Program-made: the position numbers and the translations under genes
Notes under the pieces: model-generated
What the model saw: only the letters and a program-made list of their open reading frames with translations
Databases searched by the model: none
What the model was told of the DNA's origin: nothing
Part shown: one piece after another, positions 23,354-34,895 of the stretch
How the letters are laid out: the number at the start of each line of letters is the position of its first letter
Position numbering within the stretch: the stretch's first letter is position 1
Assembly: GCA_933228895.1 (NCBI GenBank)
Contig: OW121856.1
Location: forward strand, 114,179,163 to 114,243,162
Direction of reading: 5' to 3'
Length of the DNA stretch: 64,000 nt
From: Platycnemis pennipes
Lineage: Eukaryota; Arthropoda; Insecta; Odonata; Platycnemididae

Positions 23354-25154
23354 TAGTGATGGCCGGATCGGATCCGTCGGATCCAAAGATCCGCGGATCT
23401 TTCATTTTTTCGGTTCCGGATTCGGATCCAAAGACACGGAGCAAAATCGGATCCGGATCCTAGATTTTAAATTTTCGCGGCTTAGCGATCGAAACGTCCC
23501 GTGAATGGAATGTAGTTGCGGTAGATATTGACAAGAAGAGGATGTGTAACTCAGGTCACAAAATTAGATGAAAATGTTCCCGTGCAAATAGAAGCAAAAT
23601 AATAAATATGAATTTTTTCCCCATTACCCCGGTATCGTGAGATTAAAAAAATACGTAGGATGTCACGCGGGTAGCCTACATTCGCCGGGATCAGGCGGAC
23701 AACAAGAGCTGTGTACTGTGCTAAGTTCAATCCCTATCGCAGTTTAATTTTTTCTTTCATTCATTGCATCGAAAATGTTATCATCTTCAATTTCAAACTA
23801 TTAAATCTGAGTACTCACTTTTTTATACTTTTGTTGTTTAAATTAGATTTACAAATGTACCATTAATAAATTAAGGATGGTCGGGTCGGATCCACGGGTC
23901 TTTCATTTCATTCGCTACTGAAATCATATCCGAACACAGTAAAAATTCAGATCCGGATCGGAGATTTTAAAATTTCGCGGCTTAGTGATCGATGAGCCCC
24001 GCGAATGAAATGTAAGCATGGTAGAAACTGACAAGGAGAGGGTGTGCAACTCGGTCACGAAATGAGAAGAAGATTTTTTCGTGCCAAAAAAACAAAATAA
24101 AGAAATACTCGTCGTGACTTTTTTATCCATACGCCCGGATGCGCGAGAAAAAAAAAGCCGAAAGTCACGCGGGTCGCCTACATTCGCCAGATTCCCGTGA
24201 ACCTATGATAGCGTAGTTGTTAAAAATGAGGGCTAGTGTACTGCCGGTCGCGAGTTCGATCCTTAACACTGCCTAGGAATATAGGCTATGCTGTATTCCT
24301 AGGGTGATGCAAGTAGGCAGTTAAAAAAAGTGGATTATCAGAAATTTCATGTCAATTTATAAGTAAAAAAAATTTTAAAAAATTTGGCGTTAGTGAAATG
24401 ATTGGAAAATTTTTTATTGCAGAATTAAATCGTGGAATCATTACGTTAACTTTCCCATGTATTTTTAGCAATGCATTTATAAATCTAGTTTAAACGGTAA
24501 AAGTACAAAAAAGTCGGTACCCACACAAAAGGTTGGATGTGGAGTATAAAATTCTCAAATTTCATTTTAAAGGTTATTATTAATAAGACGTTGCAAAATT
24601 ACTAGTTTAGCAGCTTGAAATATTCTATAATAATTTTTTCGTCTTAAAAATGGAATCCCCGGGTATTCCATAAATGGAATCTCTTGGCCGCATTAAAATA
24701 ATTTGTGTTTCTAAAAAAGAATTCGAAAGCATTCAAGGATTTGATTAATAATTGGAAAATAATTCCTTTATTAATGAAAATAAACTTTCAATGTCTCTTT
24801 TAACTGCAATCTAAAGAATAGTTGTACAGGTTTCAAAAATGTACTGCATGATGAGTATGAAATTAGGAAGTTGATCTTTATATTAGACGTAATAAGATAT
24901 AGTTATTGCATCCATAAATCTTGATCCAGGAAAATATTATCCACATAGATGATAGGAAGTTGATTTTTTCGACAATAAATTAACGTTTTTTGGTAATTCT
25001 ATTGTTGCTGTATTTATATATTTTAAAAAATCTAGGTTTTGAAAATTAGAATCGAGTATCTGAAACTAAGGATCCGAAACCGAGATAAAGATCCGAAACC
25101 CAGGCAAGGATCCGGTTCCGGATCCGACAAAAAACTTGGATCCGTCCATCACTA
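23354..25154 (+). mobile_element. hAT-B complete non-autonomous copy
   Basis: TAGTGATGG...CCATCACTA inverted ends are bordered by a perfect 8-bp duplication GTTATAAC (23346-23353 and 25155-25162); the duplicated octamer is itself palindromic. Both arms are dense in GGATCC/GGATCCG words (23365-23460 and 25068-25146). Two tandem internal units of about 500 bp each hold a tRNA-like sequence. No ORF over 80 codons has a family match, so mobilisation must have depended on a transposase from elsewhere. Confidence 0.9.
24200..24280 (+). repeat. tRNA-like unit in hAT-B complete copy
   Basis: A-box-like TAGCGTAGTTGT (24209-24220) and B-box-like GAGTTCGATCC (24252-24262), the same layout as at 4256-4335. 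Confidence 0.6.
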
Positions 25155-26101
25155 GTTATAACCTTTGAGTAGAGGTAGTAGTACTCAAGTACGGACTGCT
25201 GGGTTTCGAACAGGGACCTTCGAATAGGAAAACACTTTGAGTTTTGACCAATGCATCTTAGAGACGTTCAATCTGTTCCTAATAATCTCCTTAATACTTA
25301 TATTTATTAAGTGAGTTTTTTTATATTTTTAAAATATCATATACTACGATATGAATTGCCGATGAGTATTCATTCTAAGAATTAACCAGATGAGTATGCG
25401 AGAGTGCGAGGATTGTGTGTAATTTGAAATAAATTCTAAATATATCCGCGATAATTTTTCTTCATTTATTACGCAATTAAGCTTGGAATTTAACACTTAT
25501 ATTCCGTAAAGACGTCCATAAGTCTTCTCTTTTCTTATTGAAATCTGTATGTGTCAGTTGTAGCGTAAGTATTTTTGCCATTTACTATACAAGCGCAGTT
25601 TTCGAGCTCATCGCGCAGTCAAATAAAATCATTGATAATTCAAAAATAACACCGATCGTTAACAGATATATAAATGCTGATAACAATATTCATCTATGTT
25701 ACTCATGTTATAAAATCAAAAGTTTCTACGACGAAATAAAGGCAAAAATTGAGTATTTTGGAACGTTTTGGAAATGACATAGACTAAGAAATATCGACGG
25801 TGTTAATGACAACTCTTGCTTCGAGCTGCATTCACATTTGGGTAGTCACTCTCTCAAGAGCCGTAGTCGCGGAAACCTAAGCGACCCATCTTCAAGGGAG
25901 TAACTCCGAGCAGCAATCTAAAAGAAGGCTTTTTTCTGGAGGCCTCATTCCTTGGGACCGACTAATTGTCACAAGGCACCCTTGCGGCCCTCCCTCTCCA
26001 ACGCCAAAATCCCTCTCCAGGTCATTGAGGAAGGGTCTCACCACAAACCGTGGCAAGGGAAGGAGGAGGGCCGTGTCTCGGTCTTGCTGGTGCTGCTCGG
26101 A

Positions 26102-26207
26102 GCATTTAAACTCTGCGCCAAGGGACAGTGTTGTCAAATCTCCTTCAACTCGGGACTTAGAAAAATTCGGCCTCCGAGGTGGTAACTATTTATTGTGGAC
26201 GGGTGTA
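26102..26207 (-). repeat. Right copy of the perfect 106-bp inverted repeat
   Basis: Exact inverse of 20168-20273, 5.9 kb away, ending 100 bp inside the right end of hAT-C. The left copy is 2.8 kb inside the left end, so these are not the element termini. Confidence 0.85.
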
Positions 26208-27224
26208 TAATAATGTACAAACTCGACTCGACTCGATACTCACGAGTACTTAACAACTCGACTCGATACTCGACTCGAGGTCAAAAAGTGCTACTCGCAC
26301 ATCCCTACTTGGTGGAATTAAATTATTTTGTGTTTCTAAAAAAGAATTTGAAAGCATTCAAGGATTTGATTAATAATTGGAAAATAATTCCTTTATTAAT
26401 AAAAATAAACTTACAATGTTTCTTTTAACTGCACTCTAAAGAATTGTTGTACAGGTTTAAAAAATGTATTGCTTGATGAGTATATGATAAGGAAGGTGAT
26501 CTTTATATTAGAAGTAATAAGATATAGCTATTGCATCCGTTAATCTTGATACAGGAAAGTATTATCCACATAGATGATAGGAAGTTGATTTTTTCTACAA
26601 TAAATTTACTTGTTTTTTGGTATTATTTACAAATTCAGAATCGAGTATCTGAAACTAAGGATCCGAAACCGAGATAACGATCCGAAACACTGGCAAGGAT
26701 CCGGATCCGACGAAAAACCTGGATCCGTCCATCACTAGTATTAAGTGATATACAGTAAAACCTCTATCTAGTGAACCTCTTCATATCGTAAACCTCCATT
26801 TTTCGTAATAACTTCTTGGTCCCGCCAAAATTTGTATGTAATTATATAGAGAAACCTCTCTATATCGCACCACTATGTTTTCGAAAAACCTCTGCTCTTC
26901 GTACTGAGAATACACCCCCATGACGAGCCAACTACCTCCATGGAATGAAATATTCAGCCGGCACCACCCGCAGAAAGTTCCGTCCGGCCGTTCCGACTTT
27001 TCTACGTTGGGAGCGCGAAAACCCGCAGCGCTTGAAAAGTGAAGCTTAGCTGGGCAGTCGTTAGTGTGTTTGTTATTAATCATATGCGTCAAAGATTTAT
27101 TTCCATCGATTTTCACAGTTATAATCAAATATTAATGCGATATGTACAGAATTGCAGTGAGTTTGCAGCTGATTTATCGAAACGCTTATCGCTTTTCATT
27201 TGTTTCCGCAATGCGGAGCTATGA

Positions 27225-28170
27225 AAGCCTGCTGCTCGCGATAACGGAGGAAAAAAAGCAAAGAAAGATTCACAGTGCTTTTCTGTGCTAATTTTGATGG
27301 CTCAGAGAAATTGAAGCCTCTCGTGATTGGAAAATATAAAAAGCTTAGGTGCTTTAAAAATATTAAGAAACTTCCTTGCTCATACAAAAACTCAAAAACT
27401 CTTGGATGACAGCATCTTTATTCTGTGAGTGGTTGACCATGCTGGACTCAAAGATGGGAGTGAGAAACTGGAAAATAGTTCTCTTCATTGATCAGTGCAC
27501 AGCACATAAATATGAGGGGATTGTGTTACGACTCGTCAAAGTAGTATATTTTCCTCCAAATACCACCAGCAAATTGCAACCACTTGATCAAGGAATAATT
27601 TCCATTGTGAAGAGATATTACAGGCAGCAACTGGTGTCATACATGTTGCGAACAGTTGAGGAGAAAAATGAGTTGAGAAAGTGTCCTTGGAACATAATTC
27701 AGGCCATGCACAGGCTCTGTCTTTTGTGGACTTGTTTGAAGGCAGAAGTTATTAAAAAATGTTTTAAAAAGGCTGGATTTATGGGGGACAGCAGTGGGGA
27801 AGAAATTTTGTTTGAGGACGAATCGACAGAATGGCTTGAAATAAAAAAAATAATTAATGTTCATCCATCATTTGACAACTTTATTAATGTTGACAATGTC
27901 TTGCTAACATGTGCCCCAAATGAGGGAGAGGTGTTCGAAGAAATGGAAGAAGAAGCTGGCGGGGAATCTCCAGTAGTAGTCCATAAGTAACATGGAAGAA
28001 GAAGAGACTGATGGTGAGGATTTTATGCCAAAGCCAACCAAAAAAGAGGTGCAAGATGCTTTGGGTGTGATGGAAATATTTTTTTTTGATATGGAGGACT
28101 GCAGCAGTGAAAATCTACTATTATTAAATAACATAGAAGATATAATCTCAAAAGAATTTGAAAAAAAATG
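27225..28170 (+). pseudogene. Tigger-type DDE transposase, C-terminal two thirds
   Basis: First block (27225-27390) reads KSKERFTVLFCANFDGSEKL then PLVIGKYKK and LRCFKN, typical of the strand preceding the second catalytic Asp. After a frame change, the 27376-27990 frame gives WMTASLFCEWL, VLFIDQCTAHK with that Asp, VYFPPNTTSKLQPLDQGII with the PPN-T--LQPLDQG box containing the third acidic position, then a long acidic tail. The CENP-B/HTH N-terminus and the first catalytic Asp are missing. The tail continues past a TAA at 27988 to about 28170. Such enzymes cut at TA and are the source of jerky and TIGD host genes. Confidence 0.9.
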
Positions 28171-28303
28171 AAACAAACAGAAATTACAAATTTTTTTCAT
28201 CGGAGAGTGCTTAAGTAAGTTTTTGTACCCTTGTTTTTATTATTATAAACATTAAAACTAAGAAAAAGCATAATTGCATATGTTGAAATATACAAATATA
28301 GTA

Positions 28304-29882
28304 CAGTTGAGCACCCTTAATCCGGGAACCCCTAATCCGGGAGCACCTATAATCCGGTAATTTTGCCATGACTCTCTGGTACTTAATGGAAAATGCCGAA
28401 ACGTTTTTAACCGGAACATTGCTTCATAACCTGCCGAGATATTATTCTTATATTAATACCGAGATACCATTCTTAACGTTAATTTTCCTATTTCGAGAAT
28501 CAGAATAATTTAAGCATATTAATTTCTGGTACTTCGCCTACACTGGAATTATTCTGGAACTTGAAGTAAACATAAATTTGACGACATCGCCGAGACGGAA
28601 TACGACTAATTTACAGATCGGCCACTTTCAATGGCGCGTGCATTTTTGATTGACCACTAGACGTAATTTGATAAAATTATTGGTTTTATTCTAATATTTC
28701 AGGCAAAACATGTCTCTACCATACAGTTGTGGCAACAGCACAAAACGCTAACTATCGCAGAAAAAGTGCAAGTTGTGAAAAAGCTTGACGCCGTTGCATC
28801 AGTAAAGCGTTTGACTGAAACATACTACTTGGGATCTTCAACAATATAGCACATTAAGAAGCTGAAAGAGAAAAATCATCAAAGTTTTACTGTTAAAGTG
28901 ACACGATCAGAAGTAGATAACAGAGAGAAAAACTATGAAAGAAGATTTAAGTGCTGTTTTAGATAGCCTGGTTTCGATATCGAATATGCAATATTGCGTC
29001 GGAGTGAAAGCCTTAGTTAGTATTTCTGGCCAAATGCTAATGGAGCAGGATAAACTCTTTTAGAAATAGACGTGATCAATCCAAAAGACGTGATTCGGGA
29101 AATTTCACGTGCAGGCAATAGCATTTCACCGTACATTCTAAAAACACGAGTGGTTTAAATTGTGGACTGCTTTAAGGTTTGATATAGACGAAATAATTGG
29201 GGATTTAAAAAATTTCATGTTTCTGAGGATAAAAATATGATGATGGAGTATGCAAACATCATCCATAACCCTGAATTAAAGGAAATGGAATTGGTAAATT
29301 TAGACGAAAGGATAGTTAGCGGCCACGATATTCTCACCACACAACATATCATAGATGATGAAATCATTGAAATGGTAATTAATAACAATAAATCCGAGTG
29401 GGGATGACGATGATCAGCCTGATATTGTTAAAGGAAGACTACTCTTGATGATGGTCTTTAAAGAATAATCCAGTCCGGTCGCCCGCGGCGACATAGTGAT
29501 GGGCGTACACATGACACTCACGCGTTGGCATCGCGCTGAATCAGCTGATAACAAATCGAGCGCGGTAGGAAATTATGTTACGCAAAGCACAGCATAAGAA
29601 ATATCAATTTTTATACCCTATTCCAATAACAATATGAAACTTTTACATGTGCAGCAATATGCATAATGTTTAGATTCCATTATTTTCACTCACTGCTCAA
29701 CTTCGATAATTTTAAATAATAACTTTGAGTATTAAGAAACCATTTCTTTCTGATTATTCTCAGTAACTCTTTTTACAATAATGTTCAGTAAATGGCAAAC
29801 GAATATATTTTGTTGTAAATAATTGACTCCTTTCAATGAAAACATCCCAGACGTAAGAAATAGACGTAAAGATGCTCAACTG
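28304..29882 (+). mobile_element. Nested pogo-like element with CAGTTGAGCA ends
   Basis: CAGTTGAGCACCCTTAATCC (28304) and GATGCTCAACTG (to 29882) are inverted at the tips (CAGTTGAGCA/TGCTCAACTG) and flanked by TA. Interior fragments at 28740-28870 and 29190-29405 come from a pogo/Tigger transposase. It inserted into the 3' end of the surrounding Tigger element, so it is younger. Confidence 0.82.
28740..29410 (+). pseudogene. Tigger/CENP-B-like transposase scraps in the nested element
   Basis: The frame near 28742 reads KTLTIAEKVQVVKKLDA then SVKRLTETYYLGSSTI and IKKLKEK, the psq/CENP-B helix-turn-helix of Tigger transposases, with a stop replacing a residue after STI. At 29180-29405 an acidic tail with DEIIGDLKNF and DDEIIEMV resembles the usual C-terminal tail. 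The DDE core between them is absent. Confidence 0.72.
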
Positions 29883-30038
29883 TAATCAAAGGGAGCGCAG
29901 CACAATTTACTAACAAAAAGTTTCATAAGGTGGAAATATGTGTTCATTTTTCTAAAACCTCTTTATAATGAACCTCCACTAATCAAAATGACTAAAAAAG
30001 TGGTCCCTTCCATTTCGATATAGAGAGGTTTTACTGTA

Positions 30039-31786
30039 TTTAAATGCCTTAGGTGCACTCTTTATGGTTATGGTATAACCATGGTTATACTCAAGACAAT
30101 CATGCTTATTACAAAAAATGTTATGCTCATCTGCATTGTGAAACTGAAGGTAGTTCATGAGATGCATGCTTTACATCTGCAGTGAAGAAAGGAAGTCTTA
30201 TATCATCTGAGCAAAAACTCAAAGATAGGAAGAAAGTTAACCACTATAGTGGATCCTGAATGCTCCATAATAATGCTTCTCAAGGTCATAGAATTATGAT
30301 CTTAGTTTATATGTTGCTATATAACCTTAGCCCTTTGAGCACTGAAGTACCCCTAGACTATGACAACTATAAAGTTTTACTATCCCATTTTCATTTTAGA
30401 AATGGTCCAGAATTAATTGGACTTTTCCAAATTTTCTTTCGAGTTGTCAGATTGTTGAGGTGAATCATGCGATAACTTTCATGTTCATGCTATAATAAGG
30501 TTGAAGTAGCCGAGAGTTTAGATTTTGTGAACCACATCGGTCGGTTAGCAATTGCTGGGTATGAGCAGTGACAACATAAGTAATTATCAGTGACTTCTCT
30601 CATACCAAGAAAATGTTAGAGAAGAAAATTATGAAATCGAGCCTAAATGCGTTCAATGCCATTGTTTATCCTGGCCTTTACCAATTGTAAACAATTCTTT
30701 TTCAATCGGTCAATTTGCCTGGACTGAGTGCACTATACATTGAGTCAGTATATTGACATTCCACGGAGTGCACTCAGTCGATTTGTATGCGTCTAAATTT
30801 GGAAAGTATAGCCTGAAAGCAACCAAAAGTGTGTCTTATGCGATGTTCGAACAAAATATTAACTACATGCTAAATACGCAGAAGAATAATATTAATTATC
30901 CCCTTCGATAAAATTGAAAGCGACGCAATCTTGGCTGTATTTGTTGTTGACCTATGCTTACTGTTGTCATATCTTATTTCATTTATAAAATTACGTAATT
31001 CCTATATTTATGTCGAAGGAATATAAACTGAAGTTCTTCCTAATGCCAAACCGTGCCAACAACCTAGCTTTAATTTTTCATTTTCATTATAAGTCTCGAA
31101 GAACGAACTCTCTCGCCAATAGAGGAAGATTCACATTCCCACCTCACCATCCAGGGGGAGTTAAGCAGCTGAGATATAGCGGAAAGTTTGCTCGATCGCT
31201 CAGTGAGCGCTACTCCCCCTGGATGCACCCATTGGGATTCCTGTTTGTACACTTGCAATTATCATGCACTACATATTCAAAGTCAAGAAAGTACTCTGTA
31301 AATGAGTTCTTTGGCTCTCTATAATTGGTGATGGTGTGCTATTCATACCAACTAGGCCTCTGCCTAGGAGTTGTAATGGAAAGGATTCCCATAGTGTTTT
31401 GGTGTGAGGAAACCAAAGGGTTGGTATTAGTATGACAACACAGATAATTTTCCTGTAATTGCATAAAATACACACCTGCACATACATGCCTTGTGAAATG
31501 GTAACCCGCATCTGAAAGTTCTTCCCTAATCGACGGATACAGTAATTGGAGAATAAATGCAACAGGAAATTAATAATGTTATTTTTGATTGATGTTTTAC
31601 CCAGAATGGCCTTGATTTGGATAAGTATACATGCTGAATTATTGATTATGATTTCAGGCTCGGTGTTTGTCAGAGTATATCCAATGGAACTAATTTTTTT
31701 TTCCTGAGAAAGTTCAAATCTAAGCTCATAATATTTTCCCTCAGTATTCAATGGCACCCTAATTTGCCTTTTATCTCTTCGATTAG
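30039..31786. other. Intron sequence with short inverted repeats
   Basis: No coding frame of note. GACTGAGTGCAC at about 30723 and its inverse GTGCACTCAGTC at about 30770 form a 12-bp arm hairpin. A 13-bp perfect inverted pair ATCCAGGGGGAGT/ACTCCCCCTGGAT bounds 31149-31224 (see separate entry). The ANKRD13C acceptor follows at 31786. Confidence 0.45.
31149..31224. repeat. 76-bp fold-back sequence with 13-bp arms
   Basis: Arms ATCCAGGGGGAGT (31149-31161) and ACTCCCCCTGGAT (31212-31224) are perfect inverses. The interior also has GCGCT/AGCGC type pairing. No clear target duplication, so a miniature transposon is possible but unproven. Confidence 0.5.
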
Positions 31787-31960
31787 GAAATGGTGGGTGC
31801 CTTCAACTCGGAGTTCTATGCCATCAACGGCATGGTGCTGGAGTCGAGGAAGCGAAGAGAGCACCTCTCGGATGAAGACCTGCGCAAGAACAAGGCCATT
31901 GTGGAGAGCTTCACTCGCGGAGGACAAGCGGGGCCCAACGTGCTCGATGTGAATGGAGAG
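31787..31960 (+). CDS. ANKRD13C: ANKRD13C orthologue, internal coding exon
   Basis: A 174-bp exon of 58 codons starts after the acceptor ...gattag at 31786 and ends before a gtacta donor at 31961, phase 0 on both sides. Visible landmarks are the basic stretch ESRKRREHLS, DEDLRKNKAIVES and a Gly-rich TRGGQAG segment. These match the middle of the ANKRD13C GPCR-chaperone domain, where the human protein also reads ESRKRREHLS. It joins the exon at 875-1006 upstream and 32883-33032 downstream in frame. The donor is gta rather than the commoner gtaag or gtgag, so the splice site is slightly weak, but the reading frame on both sides supports it. Confidence 0.93.
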
Positions 31961-32319
31961 GTACTACAAGGCACTTAATGTTGCATTTCATGTCACATCT
32001 TCATGATTACAATTTAATTTGGAAGTCAGCTCACTGCGATATGAAACCTGTAAGCACATCTCCCTTTATTTGTGGATGGTTGTAGTTGCGCACATCAGGC
32101 TCATTGTCCTGTTCGTTACTCATTTTCATCGTTGTCAATTGTAAGTGAAGTCATATGTGGAATCTATTCTGCATTTATATTAATATATTTTTAACACTCC
32201 TTGCTTTAAGGGATCATCCATTTATTTTATGATTCTGACGTTGGCAATACGGCATTCAGAAGCCCTGAAGACAATAATGGAGTTGATAGTGAAAACGTTG
32301 GCAGAAATGGAGGCAGTAA

Positions 32320-32644
32320 AGCTATGTTTTCATGTGGCTGTTTTTGCGTTGCGTTGACGCTGCATTGTGCGGCAGGAAAATACCCTGTTTTCATGCCACC
32401 GTCAGTGCCAGTAGCAATGCACCAAAACATATGATGGTGGTAAACTGTGGTATACGTGATGATCCAGCGAAAGAATCACGTGACGAACAAATGACAGGAA
32501 GAATGCGTTGTTCCTCGCTCTGACGCAGCTGCGTCAACGCAGGAAGTTGAAAGATAACCAACTCGGACGGCAACGCAGGCTGCTCGCTTCTGATTGGTGG
32601 CGCAGTGTGCGTCAACGCCAAAACAGCCACATGAAAACGTAGCT
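32320..32644. mobile_element. PIF/Harbinger-like MITE
   Basis: Ends AGCTATGTTTTCATGTGGCTG (first 20 bp compared) and its inverse near 32620-32644 (GCCACATGAAAACGTAGCT) form a terminal repeat with one mismatch, flanked by TAA on both sides (32317-32319, 32645-32647), the Harbinger target length. It is 325 bp, non-coding, rich in GCGTTGCGTTGACGC-type words, and sits in the short ANKRD13C intron. Confidence 0.72.
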
Positions 32645-32882
32645 TAAGCTTCGGTGGAAGACCCAAGAAACTTAAATTCCCACTTTAAGATGTGAGGAAG
32701 AACATTGCGCTTTACGGTAGAGGGAAGCAATTGCTGAGAGTCAGAGCTCTCCTAGCGAGGAGGTCCTTTCCCTTGGTTGGAGTTTCAGTAGACACGGAGT
32801 CATATTAATGGCTGCTGGAAGCATGTGGGTGCTTGCCTTCCCGTTGGAGAGACGTTAAGTCAAGTCCTCTCGTTTGTTGCAG

Positions 32883-33032
32883 CCCGTGAGGAGGAAGTCT
32901 CTGCCTCCGCCACCAGAGTGCCGTGTCTCGTGGGACGAGTACCGCTCTTCGCCTCCCGGCCAGCACCCCTGCCTGGGGCGCCCCACCATCTGCAAGGAGT
33001 CATCCAAGGCGTTCAAGGCCACGGTGGCCATG
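32883..33032 (+). CDS. ANKRD13C: ANKRD13C orthologue, internal coding exon
   Basis: A 150-bp exon of 50 codons follows the acceptor tttgttgcag and precedes a strong gtgagt donor at 33033, both phase 0. The peptide begins PVRRKSLPPPP, continues with SWDEY, LGRPTICKESS and ends FKATVAM. These correspond to the proline-rich linker, the W-(D/E)-E-Y motif and the CKES-K-FKAT(V/I)AM strand of ANKRD13C. The GC-rich codon use contrasts with the AT-rich intron. The intron separating it from 31787-31960 is only 0.9 kb and carries a small Harbinger-like MITE. The following intron is 22.4 kb. Confidence 0.93.
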
Positions 33033-34624
33033 GTGAGTGACTCATTCCACCACCACTCGTTCTCAGGGAAATCAAATATGCGAGTGTGCGTACATTTTGT
33101 TGGAGGGCAGGGTTGGATTTGAGAGGGTGGGCATTTGTTTTGTTCACTGCTTACCTTGTAATCGTACCCTTAGTTGGTGAAGGGCTTGTTGTGGCAAATG
33201 ATGACCAAGGCACTGTTTTTCCACTGTGGTTCCTTATGCCAAATAATTCAGGAATAGAAATGCTTTCCCTGCAGTGACTTTTCATCATAATGGGTGGAGT
33301 CCCATGTAGGTGAACATTGGGAATGCAGGTATACATTGGGAATCAAAACACTGAATTAATTGCTTAATACAGGTTGCCACAGACTTGGGGGCCTATGTTT
33401 GAAAATGCTCCAGTTCCATGGCACACAAACTCCAGGGGCGAAGTCGCATACGGCTTAAAGAACGCGAAAAATGGCATGATTGACCAGTCAGAGAGTGAGT
33501 GGATGGATGTGTGGACAGAGCGAGTACCCTTCGAGTGCAAACACCAAATTTAAATGAGGAATTATGATTTGATAGAGTAATCATGCATCAGAAGCGGAAA
33601 TGGCGATAAACGGTATTAACGTACTTCGATGGTGTGATCTCAATACTTGCTTCTGAAGGTCGTGTTAATGCTCATAAGGACTGTAAATGTATGTGCTCAT
33701 GAGGCCTCGCCACCGTTATCCAATAGTCTTACAGCGTAGATATGGCGTTCAGCATCTTTTTGATTGGATAAATGGCATGAATGTCTTTGTAAATATGATC
33801 AATGGGGAATATGAATGAAATTTGTTTCTCGAAGATTAATGATGTATTTGATGCGAAATTTTCTCACCAATTTAAATATATAAGCCAAATTTTTCTACGC
33901 CCACCACAAAGATAATTAAATGAATTTAAAATGTTCCCGGAAATTGACGAAAGTCACGTGACCAGAAATGGCTTCTGACATCACTGCACGGTATAGGTTC
34001 CATGTTGCTACGGAGATAGACATTTATTTTTAAAAGAAAACGAAGTGAATATATTGTTTAGAGGTTTTTAGCCGTTTCTCGAACGAAACAATGACTGAAA
34101 AAATACTTAAAAAAGCGCATTCCGACAATTTCTTTTGGTTGACTCTCTTATGGCGGCGTTCTTCTTAAAAAACCAGCGATTTCATCGGCGTAGTAGAAAT
34201 TCATGGGCACTAAACAGGCTTTATATAAATAATGGACGATTTGCTCATTACAATCCATACTACGTAAATAAAAATTTGAAATACAATCGTTTATTGCGTT
34301 AAATAAATGAGATAAATACATACATTATCGCCAAGTATTCATTTAACAACTTACCTCCACGCATAAACAGATAAACAACGCCCTTAGTGATACCGTGCTG
34401 TGACATCATGCGATGACGTCGTGTTTTTAATGCTGCAGAAAAGTACAATTTTCAAAGAGTAATATCTTTGTAACAAAACTTAATTATTCAGCTAAATTTT
34501 CGGCAAGCACATTTCAGCTAATAAACTTCACGTTCAAAGAGTTATAAAAAATAGTGCATGTTCCCCATTACTGAAACGGCATTTACCATCACTGCCGGAA
34601 ATGTATAATCTTATCCTTAGTTTA
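33033..34624. other. Intron sequence, nothing recognised
   Basis: AT-rich, no convincing coding frame, no clear inverted ends. A donor (gtgagt) sits at its start. Confidence 0.4.
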
Positions 34625-34895
34625 TAAATAAAATCAAAAACGATTACTTTAAGATATATATATTTTTTGATAACTGTACAAATTGTAATGGATATGCCAT
34701 TGGTATGAATGTATAAATAAATGATGAAAAAGTCATTAGGCTCAATGTATCATAAGCGGTGTGTGGATCGGAGACGTTAACTAATCGAATGTCGTCGAAC
34801 GGAGGCCTTCAGCGTCAAGTGCCCTTTGTTCTCATTCATTGCGCATCAGACTAAGCTAAGGACATGTTATGCTAACAAATGCCTAAAGTGACATT
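34625..34895 (+). repeat. hAT-A internal fragment
   Basis: Closely matches 3165-3410: the AATAAATGATGAAAAAGT, GTGTGGATCGGAGACGTT and GCCCTTTGTTCTCATTCATT blocks in the same order. It continues uninterrupted past the point where hAT-B is inserted in the other copy. Confidence 0.75.

Larger units (their letters stand above)
17408..26307. mobile_element. hAT-C: 8.9-kb hAT-like element with TAGGGATGTGCGAG ends and XhoI-type repeats
   Basis: Left end TAGGGATGTGCGAGTACTCG and right end CGCACATCCCTA are inverted and bordered by a perfect 8-bp duplication CTTGGTGG at 17400-17407 and 26308-26315. Both arms are packed with CTCGAGT/ACTCGA words (17417-17525 and 26220-26280). The interior has no transposase I can recognise. 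It contains a LINE RT scrap (22470-22720), a pair of diverged direct repeats (about 21178-22045 and 23045-26020), a perfect 106-bp inverted repeat (20168-20273 and 26102-26207), and a complete hAT-B copy (23354-25154). The exact target duplication makes the 8.9-kb span one insertion, though parts of the interior were added later. Confidence 0.85.
11035..26737 (+). mobile_element. hAT-B outer copy, left-truncated, split by two large insertions
   Basis: Three blocks are collinear with the complete hAT-B copy at 23354-25154 and copy 1 at 3411: 11035-11534, 16943-17407 and 26308-26737. The last ends in CCATCACTA, the proper right terminus, followed by GTATTAAG. The left part with TAGTGATGG is missing. 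The gaps between blocks are exactly the two insertions at 11535-16938 (TTAA duplicated) and 17408-26307 (CTTGGTGG duplicated). Copy 1 shows the unoccupied TTAA site at about 4541. No transposase is encoded, so the family is non-autonomous. Confidence 0.85.
26753..30036 (+). mobile_element. Tigger/pogo element with CAGTAAAACCTC ends
   Basis: Left CAGTAAAACCTCTATC (26753) and right GAGAGGTTTTACTG (to 30036) are inverted ends, each bordered by TA (26751-26752, 30037-30038), the pogo/Tigger target. The transposase remnant lies at 27225-28170 on the plus strand, and a second pogo-like element (28304-29882) sits in its 3' part. Subterminal repeats of the form AACCTC-TAT-TCG recur on both sides. Confidence 0.88.
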
